From the NCBI GenBank assembly GCA_034440575.1, contig JAOTOL010001601.1, positions 1,232,001-1,296,000 of the forward strand: a stretch of 64,000 nt of DNA, given 5' to 3'. The notes beneath the pieces were generated by a model. That model was given only the letters and a program-made list of their open reading frames with translations, did not search any database and was not told the DNA's origin. Of this stretch, positions 55,725 to 64,000 are shown one piece after another (positions within the stretch are counted from its first letter, which is position 1; every line of letters starts with the position of its first letter). Source of the stretch: Imbricaverruca yamaguchii (taxonomy: Eukaryota > Arthropoda > Thecostraca > Neoverrucidae). The translations under genes and the position numbers were made by a program.

Positions 55725-55895
55725 AATTTTTTGGATAAGCCGTGGCAGGAATTCATGCACCATGCCAGTGTTGTGCTTTATGTCTTCAGAGATACAGCAG
55801 TCGCTCTGATGGCACAGTACCACGTCCCCATGCCGGTACACTACGAATGGGTGTACCGCACACTGTGACGATTCCCAGTGGAAGCTTTGAACTGC
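55725..55895 (-). pseudogene. relic of an unclassified transposon protein
   Basis: About 56 codons without stop on the minus strand contain FHWESSQCAVHPFVVY, CHQSDCCISEDIKHNT and MVHEFLPRLIQKI. The HWESSQ...VHPF...Y then SD...KH(D/N)...VH.F pattern recalls a transposon-encoded protein common in invertebrate genomes. I cannot name the superfamily from sequence alone. Flanking sequence is degenerate. Confidence 0.45.
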
Positions 55896-56284
55896 ATCCT
55901 ATATCACAAATTAATAATTCCCAACGAAATCGTACTAGACAATCACTTCGCCCTCTTTGCAAATAGCCTTTGCGTAGGTGAAGTGCTGACCATGTTTGTC
56001 AGTCACAAAGTGATGTCTGGTCAGCCTCACAGCTTGCTGTCCCAAATATCACATGCTTTCCTCTTTGGTCTGGACTATTTCTACGAGTGTACATCGATGC
56101 ATGTCCACCCACAGTTTGCACCCTATCTCATTATCCACGTCATCATCTGGGGCTAAATCACCTTCACTATCTCCTCTTGTTTTGTCCGCGAGGATAATTA
56201 ACAGAAAGTTCATCGTGCCCTGCCATCGTGCCATGGTCTTGACTAGGGCGGTCCTCATCCTGCTGATCTGATCCGACGCATAAA

Positions 56285-56880
56285 CTAGCTTTAACCCAAG
56301 CCGTATCTAGGGGGGTCGTTAACGACCCCCCACCATAAGGTTTTCCTCGGATAGTTAAAGAACGGCGGGCGGCAGCGCGCCGAAATTGGGCATACCTCTT
56401 CCCACATCAATTTGACATGGTGTGTCAAAGTTTCGAAGTCAAGTCGTCTTGGGTCAACGAGTTTGTCAAGGTCGTGAGGTCACCTCCAAAAAAGTTAAAC
56501 CAGTTGTCATGCTTTAACTGATAAAGATATTTGAATGAAACCTTCAGCATTTGTTTATCTTTAGGCATGCAACAAAGCGCATCAGAGTAATTTTTATCAG
56601 TTTTTGATTACTTATTAGTTTATACATTTCCCCATTAGAGTACACATCAAAGATTCTGGCTATAGTAAGCATTTTCTATTGTAGCAAGCTGACTTAGAAG
56701 AACATTTGCAGGTCCATTGTACCCATCAGATAAGGTAAATTAAAGAAAACTTGAAAATACAAAATTTAAAACATAAAAGCGGTATTTGGGTGGCCAAACA
56801 TTTTATGGTTCTGGTCGATTTCCTTTTCTGATTCCAAATATTTTTTCCCTTCAAATATCCCACAAAATGAACTCCCAGAG
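56285..56880 (+). repeat. dispersed ~600-bp repeat, copy 2
   Basis: Homologous to 25684-26296 throughout (see that entry), with an internal 22-bp perfect palindrome at 56310-56331 that copy 1 lacks in perfect form. Confidence 0.85.
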
Positions 56881-56899
56881 CCAAAAACATGGTGTAAGT

Positions 56900-59800
56900 T
56901 GTAAAAACTTAGGCCCCCTAGTGAAGTCACTTTTTGTGGGAAGAATTTTTGGGTGGCATCCGGCCCTACTCATCAAGTGTTTTCTGATGACGCCTCTTTC
57001 GTTCTCATGCGATGCTTAGTTTGGAGATTAGAGGGAAGGGTTCCTATTGACCCCCCATGAGATGGGGTGTGAGGATATGACTGGAAAGGTGGGGAGGGTT
57101 AATTTCACCTTGACTGAGTCTGACACCTTCAGATATTTCCTCTCCTCATAAGAAGCAGGTTCAGCGAAAGTGAGCAGTGAGCAGTGAGCAGTTACTGTGT
57201 AGAGCACTGCTCTACACAGTGCTACCTCTTGTTTCTGCTCTTCCTGATATTTTAATACATATGCAGACTTTTATTTTTCCAATGTAATAAATGGTTGTGC
57301 AAATGGTCCCTTGGTTATTGGAATGTAATGCTATATTCTGGATACTTCTCTCTCTGTGTAATTCATGGCAATGCAGAACTTTTAAATCATCTGGACAATT
57401 TCGATATGTTTCTGCAATTTTTCTTAACCCATGACCTCACAAGTTAGAACACTTGTGCAACACAACATTCAAGATCAGATTAATGATATTATCATCCCTT
57501 CACATGCCTCAAATCTCAATATTGAATCAGAGTAACTATTTGTTTTTAGATACCTGAACTAAGCTGAAAATGTTCAGCAAATGTTTACTGACTGGTATAC
57601 TCTACCATTTACATTCACTGCAAAATTTGTACATTACAAAGTAAATATGAGCATTTTAAGTTTTTGATGTTTAGAGACAATAATTATCTTATGTAGATGG
57701 TTTTGCTAGTTTATGCTGGGCTATGGTACATATCAACATTATTTTTATGCTATAATACCCAACCTAAAGCCCATTTTTTATTTATTCCACCCACCACAAG
57801 AAAAGTGAACATTTGCAGAGGAAATGAGTGGTCATGCCATGTTAAACACATTGATGGACATTTGTTAAATCATCATGCTAAACATATTGGCAGAATTCCC
57901 AGAATTCAAAAGGTACTTTAAGGCACACATTTACCCCTCATTTTGATAATCCTGCTCCACATGATGATGGTGCTAGGATATGATGCATTTATGGTCATCC
58001 CACAAAGGCCTGGCCTCAAAATGGAGCTGTCACACAAAACTGCCCATCTGGTCCTTCCAGTCCCCCCCCCTTGGAAGAGGGCTGATGGTCCAGAAATGAA
58101 CATCTATCATACCTCATCTTACCATCTCAATCTTGCCAACTCCAATGCTGCCCACAAAACTGAATTTTGTTAGATTTTCTTAGTTCACTATCCATTGGTC
58201 ATTGGTGCCTCTGAATCCCATCTTAGCTCTTCAATTGCTAGTTCAACCATGGAAGATCAATGCTAATACATTAAAAAAAATTCATACAGCTTTTTCTTCC
58301 ACAAATGTTTTTAAATAAAAAAACACAGTCCAGCATAGCATAACCTATCTTGCAGGGAAATTAAAATTGTACCAAAAACTTATTTTTTCCAAAGTAAGAA
58401 AACTGGAACAAATATCATGTTGAGCAACATAGCCCCCCTCCATTTGGCTCATGGAGGTAAGATGTTTGTCAAACTTATCTTTTGAATACCCAAAAGTTTA
58501 ATAATACTCTTGTTTCTGTTTCTTTCTTTCTTTTTTGTATCTGCAAATGTTCCTCAAATAATTAATCATGTGGATAACCATCTGCCATTTCCTCCAAAGA
58601 CCCATCCCTTTCTTCACCAAGCTGAACAAAATATTATTTTGTGCTCTTAGACTGTCACCCAGCCAAAGGGGTATTCACTTTAAAGGTCAGGGCCAATCAA
58701 TACCATCAGGTCCCATGAGTACTGCCATGTTATTGCAGTTTAAGGTAACCATGATACCTACTACTTAGTTTTGTGCACATTTTACCTCCATGCAACATGC
58801 AGAAGGGTTAGGATTCATTAGGTTAGATTAAGCTAGGCTTGTGTTGCAAAGCAGAAAACTGAGAAAAAAAAGTTTTCTTTCTTCGAACAGTAAAGGCTAG
58901 GTGAGGTTAGGTTAGCAATTAAGATAGGCTTGATTTCTGAAGTTGATAATTCTTACGAACAAATATTGCTAAGAAATATTTCACAAAAAAGAATATGTCT
59001 TTTGGCAGGGAAGGTTATGCTAGGTTAGGTTACATTGTTACCTACATCCTAAAACATTCCATTTCATCATATGATCCAACTCCAAGCCACTTCTTGCATG
59101 ATATCTTACCTCCTAACTGAAAATTGCGCCTATACAAAGGGGACATGAGTGGCCACATCACAATGAGCACATTCACAAACAATGCATTAGCAAATAAATT
59201 CCAAGAAATAAGAAATTACCCTAAATTGTAAACCAGGCAATACCCACGGAAAAGCAGAATCTGTGAATGACCCAGTTGCGGCATAATTGTCTTTAAGTAG
59301 CTCTTCCATATTCAAGGAAGAAGATTTTACTATAATAAAAATTGATGCTCTATATTTTCAAAATATTGCAGCTGTAAAAGCATCAATAAAGAATAATGTG
59401 TTTTAGCAAACTGTTAAAAGGATGCTATTTATTAACGTATGTACTTTTGCACTCGATCACTGGGAAAAACAACAGTGACATTCGGGAAAGAAAGTATTTT
59501 ATTTATTTCCGCGGAGGGAGTCCAAATAAGGCATTCGTGACCGAGTCCATACGATTAGGTACCGAAGTTTCTACTATGAAGTTTTTGATGTAGTACAATT
59601 TATTTAGCATATATGAGCTTGAACAAGCTTGAAACTATTGTCCTGCGTGAGTTTCTGCTTGGTTAATTTATTATGGGTGGTCTGCTAGATGACTCTATAT
59701 CATCCTTTACATTTGTGCTGCTGGTGCACGGTGGAGCCGAACAGAATCAGGCAATGCACATGAATTATAAGAATTTATAGCATTGATTCTTTGCTTCATT

Positions 59801-61050
59801 GGGAATTCTGCCTAAGCGAAGTCGGTGAGTTTCTACACCGGTCAGTTGGGTGGTGTCGAAGTGGCACGATGAGATGGATAAAAAGCTGATCTGCATGTAC
59901 TGGTGTACTGGTCGGGTTGCTTCTCATTCTGCATTCACAAAACTACTTCACAGCTCACCTTTAGCCTAAATTTATAGTATGTATCTCCTTATTATGGTTG
60001 GTGTCTTACCCATGCTTTATCAGTTTTATTGCAGTTTGAGGCATACATGAGAAAAGCTTTACACATTTTACCTCCATGAAGCAAAAGCCTAAGCTGGCCT
60101 AGACTAGGCTAGTGCAGGCTATCCTACCCTAGGCTAGCCTACCCTAGCTTAGGCTTTTGTTTTAAGTTAGGAAAATTGTTAACTTGGAAATTCCTCGGAC
60201 ATATTTTGTTAAAAAACAAGTCAGTCTAGGCTTGGTTAGGTTTTTAAATTTGAATTTTAAATTATCAAATCTTCCTTTTGTAAAGAATCCATTTTATTGC
60301 ATATATGGTCAAGATAGGATGCATTATGCTGCATTTTATTTTTGTTTGGAACATTACTTTTTGTGCAATGCTAACCAACTCCAAGCCTATTTTTGGGTGT
60401 TGTTTTGCCTTCCAAATGAAAAGTATGCATTTTAATGGAAACCAGTCATTGCATCATGTAAGCCACCTTCATAAACATTAGATTTGAAAAAAAGAAAGTC
60501 CAAGAGTTTGAAAGTACCAGACTCTCTACCAAAGGTAATCAATTGTTATTTTTGCATGAATTGCATTGCTTTATAGGTACCTGGGTAGGGGAAGGGGGTT
60601 CTAAACACCCAAATCATGCAACAAATAATTATATGTCTGCTTCTGTATGGCCAAACCAGTACTTATACTGTGTTTACTAAACACAAATAAACAAGTTATC
60701 TATGTTAAAAAAGTTTATTTCAATGAAAATCCTCTAACTACTTGTAAAGAGAAACTTTAAAACATTCATTTTGTTGTGGTGTACTGTATTCTGAGCATGA
60801 AAATGTGGTTGTGAAGGATTACTTCATTGTACCTTTGTGATGCAAGCTATTAGTAGCTGCTGAAAATAGTGGTGTAAGTGCAAAAAAATATAAGAGAACA
60901 CTTACTTATTGTTTTCTTAAGCTGACTGCTCTTGGGAGCCTACAAATGGAATCCACTGATTTTGCTAGCTTTGTACACAACTAATTTGTTCCACTATGTG
61001 ATCATGTCCAGACACCCCTGCTTTGCCTACCTAGGTATCTACCTTTGTTA
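56900..61050. other. AT-rich intergenic DNA with small foldbacks
   Basis: No gene recognised in 4 kb. Notable items are a near-perfect 27-bp palindrome (57194-57220) next to repeated GTGAGCA, dispersed GGTTAGG-like strings (58808, 58910, 59020, 60230), and a 14-bp inverted repeat pair (60082-60095 / 60146-60159). Confidence 0.5.
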
Positions 61051-61052
61051 GT

Positions 61053-61255
61053 TTTCTTCAGCCAGGACTTGATGCATGCATGCATGCATGCATGTACACA
61101 AGGAAGCAAACAAACACATGCATATATATATATGTTTATATATATATATGTTTATATATAGAGGTATATATGTATGTATGTATGTGTGTGTGTTTGTTTG
61201 CTTCCTTGTGTCCATGCATGCATGCATGCATGTATCAAGTCCTAGCTGAAGAAAT
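61053..61255. repeat. ~70-bp-arm inverted repeat (foldback)
   Basis: The left arm (61053-61125) and right arm (61183-61255) are reverse complements apart from a few mismatches. Each contains TTCTTCAGC(C/T)(A)GGACTTGAT, an ATGC run, and ACACAAGGAAGCAAACAAAC. About 60 bp of TA-rich DNA separates them. A transcript would form a ~200-nt hairpin. Confidence 0.85.
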
Positions 61256-61275
61256 ATATGTATATACATATATAT

Positions 61276-61359
<84 letters not shown>
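61256..61359. repeat. (TA)n microsatellite
   Basis: Almost pure TA for about 85 bp after TACATA variants, directly beside the foldback. Confidence 0.95.
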
Positions 61360-61362
<3 letters not shown>

Positions 61363-61949
61363 AACCTAATTTGATCCAAGTTCTTGTTGGGGTGACTTCA
61401 TGAACCAGCATCCTATTGCTAACCAGACATTGTCGTGTGAACCCTGGCCCCACCACCCGATCCATGAATTCCAGTTCAATGGCAAAATCATTACAGAAAG
61501 TTTAACGTGCTGTCAATGCACCGACACGGCCACCCGAGTAGTTCGTACCCGGCATTATCGGCCAGCTGCCGACTAACTCCCCCAACTAGAGGGTATTTGC
61601 GAACGTGTGAAGCGACTCGAATCCTGTGTTGCCAGTACAGGGGAGACCAGAGCAGGCCAGCGCTTTAACACGCGACCTGGAGGGTAGGACGAAATTCGCC
61701 TACTCCTCCGGTTTTTCGTACATAACTTCATATTGTACCGGGTGATATACGCCATTGTTTACGTACCTCTTATAAATGACCGGTGCGTTGTTTAGAGCAA
61801 GAAAAACGAAAATCGGGCGAAAATGTTTCGAGTTAGAGGTCGTTAAAGTTGAATGAAAATTATAAGTGCCAGACCACAAAAATCGGCTCTGATGAGCTTC
61901 CTGTACATTGGCAAAAGGAAAGTGTTCCTGGCAACACTAGCGACTTCTT

Positions 61950-61954
<5 letters not shown>

Positions 61955-62023
<69 letters not shown>

Positions 62024-62063
62024 GTATATATATATGTATTTATTTATTTATTTATTTATATAT
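61955..62063. repeat. (TA)n / (TTTA)n microsatellite
   Basis: About 66 bp of TA followed by TGTATATA variants and several TTTA units. Confidence 0.95.
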
Positions 62064-62233
62064 TGTTATGCTTTATAGTTTCAAAGTTATGTTAGGTCAC
62101 CGATGTCAAATCAGGTCAAGTTCATAGCAAGTTAATGGAGCTGAATTCGGTGAACTGGAATGTTGTCATAAATGCAAATGACTGTCATGCAATTGATGCT
62201 ACCTTGCATGTTGCTCCCTACAAATCCTGGAAA

Positions 62234-62398
62234 CTACTGTTTGTCATTGTTGTCGGAGTAGTCGGGCGGGCGGCCCGGTTTCGGTAACTGGAGCAGGTAA
62301 TGACCTGATAAAGTGCTGCTAGGTTGCCTGAGGTTAAATGCCAGGTCTAACATCTGTATTGCATCATTAGTAATGTCCAAAACATCATTGAGGTCCAT
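62234..62398 (-). CDS. candidate 54-residue ORF with strong start context (uncertain)
   Basis: Starts MDLNDVLDITNDAIQMLDL and ends PDYSDNNDKQ. The ATG has CAAAATGG context and is the first ATG after an in-frame TGA, so the start looks genuine. The composition (acidic, amphipathic N-terminus, Pro-rich end) is unlike the surrounding AT-rich DNA. It may be a complete small protein or a first coding exon; a weak possible donor is TTATCAG/GTCATT. No family recognised. Confidence 0.3.
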   Translation of the reverse strand: MDLNDVLDITNDAIQMLDLAFNLRQPSSTLSGHYLLQLPKPGRPPDYSDNNDKQ

Positions 62399-62419
62399 TT
62401 TGGAGCATTTAAACAATCA

Positions 62420-64000
62420 CAGCTATACATGACAATGAGAAGTCAAACCACGCAAAATCATACATTTTTGATATTTTGACCTCATTTGACCTCGAATGAT
62501 ATTGACCCAAGGTCATGCAATTTCCACAAAATAGAATTCACTACCGTACCCATCCACCCTGCGAATTTTGTCGCTTCAGCTTTGATAGGAGTCGAGATAT
62601 TAGGGGGGCGGAATCGCAACCCCCTTCCAGTGCCGACCTTGAGCGACATTGCGGCGAACATACCCAGTGTATCGACACACGACCGACAGTTACGCTGCCG
62701 AGCGCTGGCCGACAACCTATTCACTATCATAGCATAACACGTAACGTAACATAACACGACGCTTCCGCCGCATGTAGCACTCACCCCGCCCGCTCCGCGC
62801 CTCCCTGGTCCATGGACGTGCCTAATGCAACTTGTGTGGCGATGTGACCAGGACTGCGACGGGTTATGTTCTGCTTCACCCGGGGCGGGCGTCCACGGTG
62901 GCCGTCGAGAGGCGACCTGTTTGCAAGCGGTGACCGGCATTGGCAGCTGTCGCTCAGTCGCTGACAGTTTGACCAACTGTATCAGGTCTGAACTTTGCGT
63001 TCGCTGGTTGACTGTATCTAAGTATTTTCCGTCTTAGTTAATGCCATCTCGAAGTTCCACCATTAATGTTTGGCGAAGTTAATTCACGGTCTGGTGCAAG
63101 GCTGAGAGGTGCTATTTGTGGGATGTCTAATGCACCAGTGTGCTCTGTGTCCGGATTGGTGTTCCCATGGTGGACTAACTGGGATGAAGTGTAACGAACC
63201 CGCGTCTCCGCCGACCCTGTAAATTGACGTAAATCGAATGCAACTGTTAATCCACGGAGTTTCAGTGAGGCCCAGGCTGTCGCAGAAACGCATCCGGTTC
63301 GCCGGGACAGTTTTCTTCCACGTGACGTCGATGGTTCACATTTGTCATAAGTGTATTGCCTCGGCTCGACGTTCCGAAAACTGCGTGCCAGTTGGGGACG
63401 CGTCGGAACGGTGCGCTTCCGGCCGCGACCCATACATTGGCGTCCGCTACGACCAAACTCTTCAGATTGTCGAGTTATTCTTGCGCTCTCTGAGCAAGCT
63501 TCAGTCATCCGTCCGTTAAGACGACTCGCCTGAATGGTTATTTCTGGTGGTGTGGCGACTGGTGCTTGTGTCTGGTGCGTACAAAGGAGGTACTGGGGGC
63601 ATGCACCTCCCTCCATGGGAAGGTGGCACCCTCCGGCCGAGAAAAGGCGCCCATTCTGGGAAGGCCCGGGTGCACCCCTTATCATTTTTCAACCGAAGGC
63701 TCCCCTCGTAAGACAAAGCCATATGGAGCCCCTCCAGGTACTTTCGAAGTACCCTTCCGGGCATGTGCCCCCATAGCAATTACTGGATCCGCCCCTGGAT
63801 TGTGTCGCATCTAAGGCCCACATAATGCTGAGTAAATGCGAGCAAGTGAGCATTTCTGCAGCGTTGTGTTGGAATGGCTAGTCCCGGTACGTCCATACTA
63901 CGCAGCGTCAGCTGGCACTATAACTGTTCGAGTGCACATGCTATCGCATATTGCATTCCGCACGTGTATTTCTGTGCCTTCATCTTGTGATACATACAGG
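62420..64000. other. no gene recognised
   Basis: GC-richer sequence with short frames. CTGGATCCGCCCCTG at 63783-63797 resembles the terminus of invertebrate DNA transposons (complement CAGGGGCGGATCCAG), with a similar string at 22646-22660. The partner end was not located. Confidence 0.4.

Noticed and set aside
56049..56258. 69-codon minus-strand frame with an acidic DSEGDLAPDDDVDNE stretch
   Set aside because: It reads plausibly, but no splice sites, neighbours or family support it; left unannotated.

Overview
This is a eukaryotic, probably arthropod, genomic window. The evidence is spliced metazoan genes with GT/AG introns, many non-LTR and LTR retrotransposons, tRNA-derived SINEs, long microsatellites, and scattered TTAGG-like strings (GGTTAGGTTAGG types) around 38.5-39.2 kb and 58.8-60.2 kb. 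The last are common in arthropod genomes; crustacean or chelicerate is an inference. No bacterial operon, CRISPR array or rRNA gene is present. Most long open frames are low-complexity or antisense artefacts.  Two host genes are clear, both on the minus strand. (1) Fumarylacetoacetase (FAH, last step of tyrosine catabolism) runs from an ATG at 35786 to a splice donor at 25193. Eight exons give 1180 coding nt, and every exon boundary falls at a position and phase also used by the vertebrate gene, though several vertebrate introns are absent. The last exon (about 25 residues) was not found. Intron 2 holds a 2.5-kb GAGACA-type tract starting about 20 nt from the donor. Two exons have an upstream in-frame copy of their own 3' splice site plus exon head, 84 and 111 nt away. 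(2) An ISOC1/ISOC2-type isochorismatase-domain hydrolase runs from an ATG at 54103 to a stop at 49982. Four exons encode a complete 205-residue protein, and a SINE with perfect 13-bp target duplications begins 13 bp after its stop codon.  Layout: 1-5240 is an I-group-like LINE (minus) with a zinc-knuckle ORF1 and an endonuclease/RT/RNase H ORF2, running off the left edge. 5.7-6.6 kb and 15.0-17.5 kb hold a decayed ~21-bp minisatellite. 7.8-9.3 kb holds two SINEs and a possible secreted small ORF. 10.6-12.1 kb holds 29-bp and 23-bp arrays. 18.8-19.2 kb and 37.1-37.45 kb are homopolymer-rich and suspect. 25.2-35.8 kb is FAH. 36.0-36.6 kb is a 28-bp array split by a SINE. 40.4-47.85 kb is a CR1/Jockey-type LINE cut by a 5552-bp CsRn1-like Ty3/Gypsy element with 587-bp LTRs. 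49.8-54.1 kb is the ISOC gene. 54.5-55.9 kb holds relics of a second LINE and another transposon. 56.3-62 kb is AT-rich intergenic DNA with a dispersed repeat copy, foldbacks and TA microsatellites. 62.4-64 kb shows little.  The two host genes are metabolic and unrelated in pathway. Everything else is mobile or repetitive DNA. The points most worth following are the duplicated in-frame splice acceptors in FAH, the SINE that duplicated the ISOC polyadenylation hexamer, and the nested retroelement with tRNA-Trp priming and a CHCC gag finger.
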